A stretch of 64,000 nucleotides of DNA from Posidonia oceanica. Lineage: Eukaryota; Streptophyta; Magnoliopsida; Alismatales; Posidoniaceae. Below are positions 12,601 to 24,500 of the stretch, in pieces. The stretch spans positions 7,874,001-7,938,000 of the forward strand of contig JAZBRS010000077.1 in NCBI GenBank assembly GCA_037176725.1. The letters are read 5' to 3'. The translations under genes and the position numbers were made by a program. Each line of letters begins with the position of its first letter. The stretch's first letter is position 1. A model generated the notes under the pieces. That model made no database searches and was not told the origin of the DNA. It worked only from the letters and a program-made list of their open reading frames with translations.

Positions 12601-13883
12601 GGGGCATTTTGCATGTAAGCCCTGTAGTTTTTCTAAATTACACTTAAGTCCCTACATTGCATTTCTGCATGCATTTGTACTCCCACATCAGTGAACATTG
12701 CACTCCTGCATTCATTCAAGCATCCTCAGCATTCTTGCATGCATACACCCTGTTCTGCACACCCCTAGGGACTATTTGCACTTAGATCCCTACCTTTTCT
12801 GGCTCTTGAGCCTTCTGACTTGAAACCTGAATAACTTTTGATCAGACCGTTGGATTTCCACGATCTGACTGTCCAGGTCTTCCTGGTTGAATGATCTTCC
12901 ATTCTAACCAAAGTTATCTCAGATCAGGCCTCAGATTCTCAAGATAAGTCCATCTGAAGCATAACACATCATTCATTTGCATTGCATGCATCGTTTTACG
13001 TGCCCGCATCTGTTTTTGCTCGTCTTCGCACCGTTTTGCATGCCTGCTATCGCTTTTGCACCGTTTTGCATGCCAGCATCTGTTTTCGCCTGTTTTCGCA
13101 CCATTTTGCGTGTCCGCATTCCTTTTCACTTGCTGTTGCACCGTTTTGCGTGCCTTCTTTCGTTTCTCTCACCTTTTGCGTATTTGCCCATGTTTTCCTT
13201 TGCATGTCGCTTGCATGTGTATGGTTTTACCGCTATTTTGTTTTATCACCTGCATTTGCATTTAGGACAGTGATGCTTACTGCCTGGAGTTCTCATGGAC
13301 CAGGGTTCACCCGATTCGGAACATAAACAGCACTGCTAAGCACTTAGATAGCACGTTTAATTCCTTGCACGCATTCCATCACTTAGAGCACACATTTGAG
13401 CATCTAATTAGGCATTCATGGCACTTAGGCATTCAAAGCATGCATTGTCCCTCGTAAGCGAGCGTAAGCCTAGAAAGATCGACTTCTCGGGTGTATCGGG
13501 GGTGCCTAACACCTTCCCCGCACGTAACAGGAGTCCTTACCCTTTCTCTGGCCTACAATGACCCTTTTGCCCTCGTCCTTGGCACGAGACATCCTCTTTG
13601 CATAGCATTTGCATTGTATTGCATCTTCTTGTGTGGTTTTGCATGTTTTTCATGCATTTCCCCGGTTTTCCTTGTCTCCCGACTTAATAGATATGGTGGC
13701 GACTCCCTTTTGTCTTTCCTTTCTTTTTTCTTCTTCCCTTTGGCTTTTCACCTCTGTTTTCGGTGTTTTGAGTCGAGTTTCCTCCTCGGATCACCCGCTA
13801 ATAGTTAACCTGATTTTCCGATCGGTGCACGCGAGCTCTGGCAGTGTCCACGGACAATCGCGAAACCCACGGGATCGCTACAG

Positions 13884-13901
13884 TGGTGACTCCGCTGGGG
13901 A
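13884..13901 (+). promoter_or_regulatory. Primer-binding site of element A
   Basis: TGGTGACTCCGCTGGGGA lies one base after the LTR end CTACA, where a tRNA primes minus-strand synthesis. It matches the site of D and the Ogre/Tat tRNA-Arg-type site recalled from the literature. Confidence 0.75.
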
Positions 13902-14024
13902 TACTAGACTCCGGCTTTCATTTTTGGCTTCCGCGTCGCTTGGGTTTGCATTCTTTGCTTGCTTTGTGCCTTTGCCTTGTCTATTTGCTTGCTCGCCTGT
14001 CTTGATTCCCTGTAAGTCGCACAG

Positions 14025-14042
14025 TGGCGACTTTGCTAAGGA
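14025..14042 (+). repeat. Second, degenerate primer-site-like sequence
   Basis: TGGCGACTTTGCTAAGGA followed by a GATTCAGACC-CTGGCTTTC stretch repeats the layout of 13884-13925 about 141 bases downstream. It looks like a tandem duplication of the primer region. Confidence 0.6.
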
Positions 14043-15178
14043 TTCAGACCCTGGCTTTCTGCTTGCATTGTTTTTGCTTGCCTTGCCTGTTTACATGCTT
14101 TATTGCCTGCTTTACCATTACATGCTCTACTGCTTACCTGTCTTTACTTATTTACCTGCTGGCTTGTCATTACTTTATTTTCTCGCATAATGTATGCCTA
14201 AATACTTGTTTGGCACAATAATGCATGCCTTTTGAGTGGTAATTGCTCTGTTTTACACTCTTGCTATGCCACTGCACACGCACATGCCCAACATACTATG
14301 CCTTTTGACATGCTAAGTGTTTCTTTCCACTATCATGTCCACATACACTTGCACATACCATGCCCATGCCTTTTGCTGTGATGTGTGTTGATTGCTTGCC
14401 ATGTTTGGATGTTTTCTTCCCCGTTTTTGCTCTAGGCTTAAGGACAAGTAGAGACTGGTTGTCCCTCCCCTTGGCAAATAAAAACAGCAAGTAAAAGTCA
14501 AATCTAGGTTCTACTAGAGACCTCAACACACCTTCACCCCCTGGGTTAATAAAGCACGCAAGATTAAAAAACTTTAATCATTTTGCATGAAGCATCATAT
14601 AGGGCATGCATCTTCTCATCCCTGAGTCTACCTATTAGTTTGAGAAGGACAGTCCTGGTCTCTTGTTCAACTGCTTTGGCACAGAGCGAGTCGATCGGTC
14701 TGCCCCCCTTGTCAGGGGTCGCGTCGGTGCTACTAGCGGGTACAGCCCATGCTTAGGTAGGGTCAAGGCCACTACTGCACCACCCGTCATACCTGAGCTC
14801 TGGGCCAAGGTCTAGACGGGAGCCTTACTTTCTGATCGAGTCAGTGACCCGCACACTTGTGAGCCCGAAGTAGACAACCTACTAGGACACACTAGATTGG
14901 TGAGAGAGAGAGCATGCTAGAAAGCATACCATTTGCATGAATGCATCCATATCACCAATTAAACATTTGCATTTTGTCCAGGTGCTAACCTGATTTGCTT
15001 TGCCTGTCAACAGGTAGATGCGAGGTCCTCAACGGGAACTCGAGCATCTCTGTCCCGGGCAGCTCCCCGTGGTCCCCCTTTCTTTCCAGGCTTTTCGTCG
15101 TCTTCGACAGTAGCTCGCCTTAGGACTCGTGCGCCTTCTTTTCGCCGCAGCCCTGTCCTTGCCCGCTCGCGATCAGCT

Positions 15179-17426
15179 ATGGCCCAGCGTACCAGCAGGC
15201 CTCTTGGTTCTGTTGCACCAGAGGAGTTTTCAACTTCGGTCCCTCCTACTGCTATAGCTTTCCCTTCTTATCATGCATTCCATTGCCGGTTGCATGATGA
15301 TCCTCTGCATTCCACAGGGGAATCACAGTACCTAGTCGGCCTAGAACCCGTCACCGATTCTGTCGCGGTGATCGCCACTCGAGCTCTGGATACCCCTCCT
15401 TTTGTCCCTTCTTTGGGCTTTCCTGTTTTAGGAACTCAGCCGGCTGCGGCTACGTCTATTGTAGGGTCTGTCCCTCTTGGGTCTTTTGCTCTCGTGCCCC
15501 CTTCAACAGCCATACCTTTGCATCTCAGCTCGTCGGTCGATGGGTCCTCTGCCATGCACGTGCAACATCTGTGGGCTATGTCCCAGGGGTTGCAAGGCGT
15601 GGCCTTTTCTTCTGGTCCTACTCCCTCTTTTTCTCATCCTCTGACCCCTGAGGTTCCGGTGCAGCCCTCTGTAGTTTTGCAGGCTCACCCCACTGCACTT
15701 CTGCCCTTTCCATCGCCCCGGTTCCTCACGACTTCGGCGATGGGGGCGCCTTATCAGCCTCCTGCACTTACACAGCACTTTGCACAGCATGCAACTCCAT
15801 CACCTAGTGGCCAGTTCCCTGGATTGGCAGGAGCACAGCATCTCCTAAGCTCGTTGCCCTGAATCATATCGGTGCAACAACTGCTGCTCCCCCACGCTGC
15901 ACAACACATAACACAGCATGCTTTTTACTCATCTCCTTTGCATCAAAATATTCAGGTTCCCGCGTACATATCACCACACTTTACACCCTCACACCGGTAT
16001 GCTGGCCCTCACGCTGCGACACCAGCTAGCGTGACGGTGGATCTGGAGGAGCGCTTTCGCGCAACCGACACAGCATACACGGCACCTACCATAGCTGCAC
16101 CAATCTCGACAGCAGCAACCTCAGACGCCTTCCTTACCAGGATGGAGGATCTAGAGAGAGCACTTCGTCAAGTGCAAGGCCAGGACCGCCAATCCTACCA
16201 GTTCCAGGACCTCTGCTACTTTCCAAAGGCGACACTCCCACCGAAGTTCAAAATCCCGGAACTTGCAAAATACAACGGTAGAGGCTGCCTAATCGCACAT
16301 CTGAAGGCTTATTGTAGTGACCTCGTCCAGCTCCAGCACGACGATAGGTTGCTGATTCGCTTGTTCCAAAAAAGTCTGACGGGCCCTGCTCTTAAGTGGT
16401 TCGTATCACTTGACATGGCTACCATCAAGACTTGGAGCGACCTTTCCAAGGCGTTCATGGAACAATATTCCTTCAACCTTGACTTGATCCCTAAGCGTGA
16501 GGATCTTGTCACCCTTAAGCAGAAACCCCACGAATCATTCAGGGAGTATGTCGGTCGCTAGCGCACCTTAGCCTCCCAGGTCAAAGATAAACCCCCTCGA
16601 GGAGGAGTCTATTGAGATCATCATTAGGGGAGCACAACCAGCGACTGGGAGACTGCTTAGCATTCAACCTGCCCCTAGTTTTGCATTGCTGATACGGGCT
16701 GGCACTCGCATGGAGAAATCGCGAAAGAGTGGAGACTTTCCCGCACTCACTGAATACGAGAAGCAGGCTACCGTCTCCAGTAGCAACAACAACTCCGATG
16801 CCCGCTACCACAAGAAGCCGACCGTCGTTTGCATCGACTCTCCTGCGAAGCTTTCCCCTGTTGAGAACCAACCCAGTTCACCTCAGTTTGCATCTGCACT
16901 TAGTATTCCACACACTAGACACACGGCCACCGTTGAGCCGATGCATCATGTCGCACCAACTCAGCAAGGACAACAGCCTAAGCAGAGACGAGGTCGCCGC
17001 AAGGGGAGCGACTTCACCCCACTTGGTGAACCGCTAAGCACCGTCTTTCCTTAGGTTGTGTCACTTCTGAGGCTCCTGGAAACTCGCCTGCCACTAAACC
17101 CTCTTCCGTGATGGTACGATGCGAGCAAGCACTGCGAATACCATCGAGCCGCGGGGCATTCGACGAATAATTGCCACACTCTTTGGGATGTCGTTCAGAA
17201 CCTGATTGACAACGGAACCTTCGTTGTCAGTCCACGGGAGGCTGCACACACATCTGCACTTACACACCCTAGCATAGCTAGCCTTTCCTCGCCTGAGCTT
17301 GCAAGCTCCAAGGATCTTGGGACCTTAAGGGTCTATCTTCTTGCTCCCATTCTCGCTGATTCCAGCTCTTCCTCGATGGATCCCTTCGATCTCATCGATT
17401 TGATCTCTTCTTCAGCTTTTTCCTAG
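15179..17426 (+). pseudogene. gag: gag pseudogene of element A
   Basis: Encodes a broken Gag (capsid/nucleocapsid) of the Ty3/gypsy type. The start MAQRTSRPLG is chosen because C has MAQQTSEPLS at the same place. Order: Pro/Ser/Ala-rich N-terminus, LRQVQGQDRQSYQFQDLCYF, the Retrotrans_gag core (KYNGRGCLIAHLKAYCSDL, LTGPALKWFVSLD, EQYSFNLDLIPKREDL; 16230-16560), a variable linker, then the knuckle CEYHRAAGHSTNNC near 17130-17180 (C, H, GH, C spacing). Breaks: TGA at 15860, TAG at 16559, one extra base near 16590, TAG at 17052 and TGA at 17109. The terminal TAG at 17424 aligns with the stop in C. No pol follows. Confidence 0.85.
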
Positions 17427-18940
17427 CCTTGTTCGCAGGGGGGCCGGCTTAGAGAGCTCGCTTGTCTATCGAGCACCGACCCAAGTCTGCAAGTGCAAAA
17501 CCCTAGATCCTAACGGAGGCTTGGATCAACAGCAGCATCGGCAGTAGCAGTCTCAACAACCACAGCAGCACTGCTAGAGCAGTCAACAGCAGCAAGCAGC
17601 AAATAATAGGGACCGCAGCTGTATCCTTTTTGCCTGTTTTCTTATTGCTTTCCTTTCAAAAAAATCGAAAAGCACAAAAAATCGAAAAGCAAACACAAAA
17701 AATCAGAAAACTAAAAGCAAAAAACATTGCATGCCAATCACTGGCCTGAAGAGGAAATTGGAAAAGCGAGCCTGCTGGAAGGAGAGAGTCATCCCTTCTC
17801 ATCTGTCTCTACCTAGACAACCATGCCAATGAGAGAGCCACCACCCATCTGAGAGTAGGACGAAGTGCCAAACTCCGTGTGGGGCCTGCACCTCCCAGTG
17901 GGAGAAGAAAATGTTAGGGCGACTGAGAGAGTGAGCCTGAAAAAGAAAATGCAAATTTGCATGGGCATAAAAGAAAACATGCAGACAGAAGGCGAAGACA
18001 GAAGTCAACCTAAGAGAGGGACATGCGGATTTAGCTCCATCCTCGCCAAACCTTGGAGAGGAGTCAGAGCATGCGCCTAGGCAACCCACACCTCCAAAGG
18101 GACTAGCCACCCCTTCCTGCAGCAAAAGCCTCCAGTCCGGACCAGGTGCCTATTTACCTCCAAGTCAGGGATAGAGCGAACCCAAGTGTCCATGAGAGAG
18201 CAGAAAAGAAGAGAATCTCAAAAGAGCAGGTGTAGGGCCCAAAGGAGCTTGGCACGGAGCCCGAATCATCACCTGTTGAGAGCTTGAGTGTCACCACCCA
18301 CCAAGGAGAGCCACCCATAGCTTGTAAGTCTTGGTAGGGTCATTTGAGTCGAGGATTTCCTCCTCCTTTCTCACAGGCATGAATGCTTTCTAGCATAACT
18401 GAGGGCAGATAAATAAAAATCACCCTTTAATCAATCATCTTGCTTGAACACTATCTTGCATGCTTCATATGCATAACCTCGCTGGATCAACTCCAACTTC
18501 TTCCAGCCAGGGGCATGTCAATTGCTTCCTGGTCAGGGCACACATATCATACCATATTCAGAACATGCCTGCCACGGCCTACAGCGCGAATCCAATAGCT
18601 TCTATCAACGCACAGACCCAACACAGAACTGCGAGCCTAGAGCGGCACTGCAAACATTCCATGTCCCACAAGCATCAAGTGTCGACACCAGGCATGGACA
18701 ACAAGCATTGACAATCAGTGACAGCACTCTCTCTGCAGTTAGCAACAAGCAATCCTGCCCCTAGAGGCGAATATCAGCAAACAGGCGCCATCCAATGCCT
18801 CAACCAGCATTCAGAAGCAACAGGAACACCTGCAGACCAGCCTCCTCGGTAGACTTTCTTTTGGCTAAACTAGTCGGCTTGCCCCCTTGCTTTTGCATCT
18901 CCCTTTGTCATGTTCGCCCGCAAAGCGAACCCTTCTGCGT
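17427..18940 (+). other. Spacer between gag and the tandem array of A
   Basis: Noncoding. It starts with a CAG/CAA-rich stretch (17520-17610), then an AAAAATCGAAAAGC-like A-rich tract (17660-17725). The same order follows gag in C (39720-40320). In an autonomous element pol would be here; no catalytic motif was found in any frame. Confidence 0.6.
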
Positions 18941-18944
18941 CTCG

Positions 18945-20190
18945 ATACCAGGGGCATCTCGTTTGTCCTTTGATATCGAATCGCTATCCTGCTCCACGTT
19001 TTGTTACCGACATGCGTCTCAGTTGACAAATCGCTATCCTATTCTGCGTTTTGTTATCGACATGCATCTCGGTGGACAAATCGCTATCCAGCTCCGCGTT
19101 TTGTTACCGACGTGCGTCTCGGTTGACAAATTGCTATCCTGCTCCTTGTTTTGTCTCCGACATGCGTCTCGGTTGACAAATCGCTATCCTGCTCCACGTT
19201 TTGTTACCGACGTGCGTCTCGGTTGACAAATCGCTATCCAGCTCAGCGTTTTGTCTTCGACATGTGTCTCGGTTGACAAATCGCTATCCAACACCGCGTT
19301 TTGTTACCGACATGCGTCTCGGTTGACAAATCGCTATCCTACTCCGTGTTTTGTCTCCAACATGCGTCTCGACTGACAAATCGCTATCTTGCTCCGCGTT
19401 TTGATACCGACATGTGTCTCGGTTGACAAATCGCTATCCTGCTCCATGTTTTGTTACCGACATGCGTCTCGATTGACAAATCGCTATCCTGCTCCGTGTT
19501 TTACTACCGACATGCGTCTCGGTTGACAAATCGCTATCCTGCTCCTCATTTTGTTACCGACATGCGTCTCGATTAACAAATCGCTATCCTACTCCGTGTT
19601 TTGTCTCCGACATGCGTCTCGGCTGACAAATCGCTATCCAGCTCCGCGTTTTGTTACCGACATGCGTCTCGGTTGACAAATCGCTATCCAGCTCCGCGTT
19701 TTGTCTTCGACATGCGTCTCGGTTGACAAATCGCTATCCAACACCGCGTTTTGTTACCGACATGCGTCTCGGTTGACAAATCGCTATCCTACTCCGTGTT
19801 TTGTCTCCGACATGCGTCTCGGTTGACAAATCGCTATCCAACTCCGCGTTTTGTTACCGACATGCGTCTCGGTTGACAAATCGCTATCCTACTCCGTGTT
19901 TTGTCTCCGACATGCGTCTCCGCTGACAAATCGCTATCCTGCTCCGTGTTTTGTTACCGACATGTGTCTCGGTTGACAAATCGCTATCCTGCTCCGTGTT
20001 TTGTTACCGACATGCGTCTCGGTTGACAAATCGCTATCCTGCTCCGTGTTTTACTACCAACATGCGTCTCGGTTGACAAATCGCTATCCTACTCCTCGTT
20101 TTGTTACCGACATGCGTCTCGATTGACAAATCACTATCCTGCTCACGTTTTGTCTCCGATATGCATTTCAGTTGACAAACTCGCCTTCTC
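18945..20190 (+). repeat. 50-bp tandem array, about 24 units
   Basis: The consensus contains CGGTTGACAAATCGCTATCC and GTTTTGTTACCGACATGCGT. The word GACAAA falls at 19025, 19075, 19125 and so on to 20125, exactly every 50 bases for 22 periods with no net indel. Variants alternate (TTACCGA or TCTCCGA; CTGCTCC, CAGCTCC or CAACACC), and a three-unit block at 19231-19380 recurs at 19681-19830, indicating larger duplications of nine units. A 143-codon frame at its left edge is a by-product. Confidence 0.95.
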
Positions 20191-20886
20191 GTTCTGTGCC
20201 TTTGTCACCACCTTGCTTCTCGGTTAACAAACTCGCCATTCTGCCCTTCAGTTTGCTTTTTCTCCTCTAGGCTGGTAGCCCCTAACTACTCACTTGACAA
20301 ATGCATCAGTTTTTTCCTTATCCTTCGTTTTTCGATGCCACGGACGCTTAGGTTGTCCCCTGGTATCATCCCTGACACCAAGGGCATCTTTTTTGCCGCC
20401 CTGTGGTGTCGCCCACCTCATCTCACCGGGCTGGCAGCCCAAACTGCTCGGTTGACACCCGTCACCCTGTCTGGCATCCTTTCTTCGGGCTGATAGCCCT
20501 AACTATCCGGAGTTGAGTCCGTCAACTTGCAATCATCAGCATCGCATGCATCACTCGCGCCTCCCATAGCGGAGCCCGGCGTGGCCCCCTTCATTACATA
20601 TTGGTTCAACATTAACATCAGCATCACAAACATGCATCGCCTGCATCTCCCCAGTGGAGTTCGGCGCGGCAAACATTAGCACAGGTTTACTTTAGCATCA
20701 GCATTGCACCGTCGTTGCATTGCATCGCATCCGCATTTTGCATCAGCATTTCGGCACCGAGTCATGATTTTCGATGCATCTGCCGAATAAGTGACTCACG
20801 CCAATAGCAACATCTGGCTCTCATCATCGTCAGGTGGGGTGTCCTGTCAACCCTAAGCAGCGACCTCAGTCCCCTTGACCTCGCTT
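20191..20886 (+). repeat. 3' internal module region of element A
   Basis: Noncoding. It contains GGCTGGTAGCCCCTAACTAC and GGCTGGCAGCCC hairpins followed by CGGTTGACACC, the 'ggtatcatccctgacaccaa' module (20360-20400), and a GCATCGCATGCATC-rich stretch ending in GAGTCATGATTTTCGATGCA. All have counterparts in C (41500-43040) and, reversed, D (120-2100). Confidence 0.65.
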
Positions 20887-20899
20887 AGGGAGGGGCATC
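20887..20899 (+). promoter_or_regulatory. Polypurine tract of element A
   Basis: AGGGAGGGGCATC immediately precedes the 3' LTR. The same tract with the same spacing is seen before the LTRs of C and E. Confidence 0.75.
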
Positions 20900-21557
20900 T
20901 GTTGACAGCCCATTTTTTCAATTTTTGTGCTTAATGGATCTCTCTCTGGTGGCTTCAAAACATGACTTAGAAAACCCTCATCCAAAATCAGGAAAATTAA
21001 AAACTTTAGAACCTTGAAACCAAACCCAAAACCTTAGCCTTTTTTAACCGAGGAAAACCTACACAAACTTAGGAAAATCCCTCCACAAAACCCTAGGTCA
21101 AACCCTAGAAACCCTAGGTCACACACTCACACAAAACCCCCTTCCAAACCCAAGCTTTTCTCCTTCTTTCTTTTCCGATTATCCTTTTCTCTCTCCTGAT
21201 TATCCTTTTCTCTCTCCTCCTTATCCTCCTTCTCTTTCTCCTCCTTTTCCTCTCTTTCTTTCCTCTTTTCTTTCTCTCCAATGGGCCCACCCCATTCCCT
21301 ACTTATTCTCCTCTCTTCCCTTTATTTTATCTTTATTTTATTTTATCCCATGTTATTTGATCTTTAATTTCTTTTCTTCCCTTCCTTTCTTTCTTTCTTT
21401 CTTTCCCTCTTTCTTTCTTTCTTTTCCTTTTTCCACATTAAACACTAAACCCTAAACCCTAACAACCAAAACCAAATCTAAAACCCATTCTAAACCCTAA
21501 AACCCTAAACCCTAATCCACTCCAAAACCTAAAACCTTTAACCCTAAACTTACACCT

Positions 21558-24500
21558 TGTAGACACCCCATTTTGACAAGTTGAATCAGTGGAATCCTTC
21601 TGGTGGCTTCTGAACCTTAACCTAAACCCAAAGCCACACTCTTCTTTTCAAACCAAAACTCCAAATCAAACCCAAAACCAAACCTAACACTACACCCATT
21701 TTCCTAACCCAAAAACCATAGGAAAACCCATCCTTTTCAACCTAGAAAATCCTCAAAAAGACCCTTAGAATTTCAAACCAAAACCACTCCCAAAAACCCT
21801 AGAAAACCTAGGTAAAACCCCCCCTTTTTCTAGACCCCAAAACCCTTCCAAAAATCTTCCAAAATCCCACTTCAAACCCTAGGTCAAACACTAGAAACCC
21901 TAGGTCACACACTCACCCAATCCCACTCCAATTCCAAGCCTTTATCCTCCTCATCTCTCCAAATTATCCTTTCCTCTCTCCAAAATTATTCCTTTCTCTC
22001 TCCTCTCTATTCTCCTTCCTTTCCTCTCCTTCTTCCTTCTTTTCTTGCTCTCTGGTGGGCCCACCTTGTGCATCTTTCCTTCCTGTATTTTATCTATATT
22101 TTTATTTCATTTTTAGTTTATCTCTTGATTTTCTAATATTTAATTTCTTTCCTCCCCTCTCTCTCTCTCTCTTTCTCCATTTCTTTCTTTTTTTCTTCCT
22201 CTCCTTTTCCTTTCTTCCACACTAAACCTTTAAAACTCTAATTAAAAAAGGAAAACAAAAGAGAAACAAATCAAAACCTTAAAAAGAAATAATTAAAAAA
22301 CTTGGACAAACAATTAAAAGAAAATTCCAACTAAAAGCAACTAAAAAACTAAGAATGCAATCTAAAAAAAATATATAAAACAAACAAGAGGAAAATGCTA
22401 TTAAAAACAAACAAAACAAAAATATAATCAAAACAAACAAAAAGCAAGAACCTTTTTAAAAATAACAAAAATCAAAAACCCTAGGAAAGAAGAAACAATT
22501 AAAAAACCCTAGGATAAGTAATTAAAAAAACAATTAACAAATCCAAAGAAACAATTAAAACTTAAAACAATTTAAAAGACTTAATTAAAAAGAAAAGAGA
22601 GGAAAAACTTAACAAGAAAAACTTAACTTAAAAATAATTAAAAAACTTAACAAACATTTAAAACAAACTTAAAAAAAACAATTTAAAAAAACTTAAGAAA
22701 AAAATCATAAAAACTTAAAATAAAACTAAAACCCCTCCTAACCCTAATTAATTAATTAAAAAACATTCCTTTAAAACCTATTTAAAAATCTCAACCTAAA
22801 AACAATTACTCTAAAATATTTCCAAATCTTTTTTTTATTTTATTCCAAATCTTTTTCTTCTTCCCTTTCTTTCTCCTTTCTTTTTTTCCTTTCTTCTTTT
22901 TTTCTTTTCTTTTCTTTAGTCCGGCCCAACCCACTCCTGCCTTCTCCCCTCCTTTCCTTCTTTTCTTTTTTTTCTTTCTTTCTTTCTTTCTTTTCCGGCG
23001 GCCCAGCCCGCTCCACCTGCCCGATCCTCCTCCTTCCCTTCCTTCTCTTCTTCCTTCTTCTTCTGCCTTCTACTTCTTCTTCCTGCGAACTGCAACAGCT
23101 TTCCCCTTCGGTTTTAAATCCGAATTTTTCCCCCTCCATCACCTCAGCCACAGCACCCTCTGCTCTCACACCCTCTCTCAGCTTTCCCATCCTCCTCTTC
23201 TACGGCATTAATCGCCTGTCGCCTCATCGGTCACAACCTTCAGCTCCAGTTCCCCCCGCGCCTGTGGAATTTGAAATCCACTGCTCGCGCTCATCCCCAT
23301 CCAGCCTCTGATAAAACCAGCACCTTCTCCATTCCTCCACCACCTTTGCCAATTGAGAGAGAGCCAGAGAGAGCGTGAGAAGAGCCTAGAATCCCTCCCC
23401 CTTCCTTCTGCAAAAAATCAGCATTCCTCCTCCCTTCAACAGCCCTCCTCAGACCTCCTCAGACCCTCAAATCCATCCCAAATCCTTCCCCAAACCTCGC
23501 CCTATCACCCAGCACCAACCTCCCTTCATTCCACGACCAACATCCACCCAGAATCACCCAAAACACTTGAACCTTCTCCACATAACCCAACTCCCTCCAC
23601 TTTAGAATTGCCCGCACCACAGACCACAGAACCCTCCCAAACTCTTCCCAGCAACTCACCAAAGCACCACCTTTCCAGACCTCCCGGCCTTCAATCCATC
23701 CACCCACCACAGCCCGAGCAATCCACAACAAACACCTACCTCCATTTCTGTCCAAAATCAACCCAGCTTGCCAACTCCCTCCACAGCACTCCACAGCCCA
23801 ATTCAAAGCTTCCCTCACCTTCACCGAACACCCAGCAACCTGCCAGAAGCCTCCGCTCAGCCCGGGGAGCCACAGTTCACCTCCAGCAGACTCTGCAACA
23901 CCCAAAAAAGCCATCTTCCTCCTCCAGCCCGCAAGCTTGCAGCTGAGCATCCAGAAAGCTCCGGAGCGTCGACTGGAGCTGAACCGAACCTTTGCGAGCC
24001 ACCAGGAACACCTGCAGCAGCTGGACCGTCACCACTGACCTCTATTCAGACCTCCTATGTCGGGGGAGCAACTCGGCCACCAAAACAGGTATTTCTTCGC
24101 TCCCTTAGTTTAGTTTTCTTCCTCTCCTGCTTCCCAACCCATTAGAATAGGATTTCGTCCCCTGTCGCGTGAAGTCGCCTCCGCCGCTGACCTGTCTTCT
24201 CCGGCGAGCTCACTGCGCGCGATTCTATCTCCGACCCGCTCATCCCTCGCCGTCGATCACCCTAGCTCCGTGGAGGTTCCAGAAGTCCATCTCCGTCCTC
24301 CGTTTCCACCAGGGATGCCTCCAACCTCCGGTCTGCTTCCAGAATCCTCTGCAGAGCTCCGCCGCCTCCTCCAGTCTGCTCCAAGCTCCATCATGCCTCG
24401 CCGACATGCCTCCGGCCTCCAGGGACCTCTGGCGCAGCTTCCCAGCCCTCCATCGTCGTCCGATCACGCTTCTTCTCCGGCCAGCAGCTCTGCAACCATT

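Larger units (their letters stand above)
7283..13882 (+). repeat. 5' LTR of element A
   Basis: Composition changes along its length: an A/C-rich AAACCCTA region, CT-rich tracts (7550-7810 and 10080-10260), a GCATT/CATTTA-rich region (11450-12960), then the conserved U5 block (13455-13590). Long open frames in 10160-11420 lie in the CT/CCN-rich part and are open on both strands; they are composition artefacts. It contains a truncated LTR B (7940-9236) and a SINE (9366-9590). It ends ...GGGATCGCTACA before the primer site. Confidence 0.8.
13883..15178 (+). other. 5' leader of element A
   Basis: Noncoding leader. 14060-14400 is GCATGC/TTGC-rich and matches D's leader in reverse; 14600-14900 matches the start of element C (36973-37140). 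Just before gag, GCCTGTCAACAG/GTAG (about 15003-15018) looks like a splice acceptor and has counterparts upstream of gag in C (GCCTGTTTACAG/GTAG) and D. Confidence 0.6.

Noticed and set aside
18945..20190. CRISPR-like array
   Set aside because: Units are contiguous 50-bp tandem repeats without unique spacers, in plant transposon DNA.
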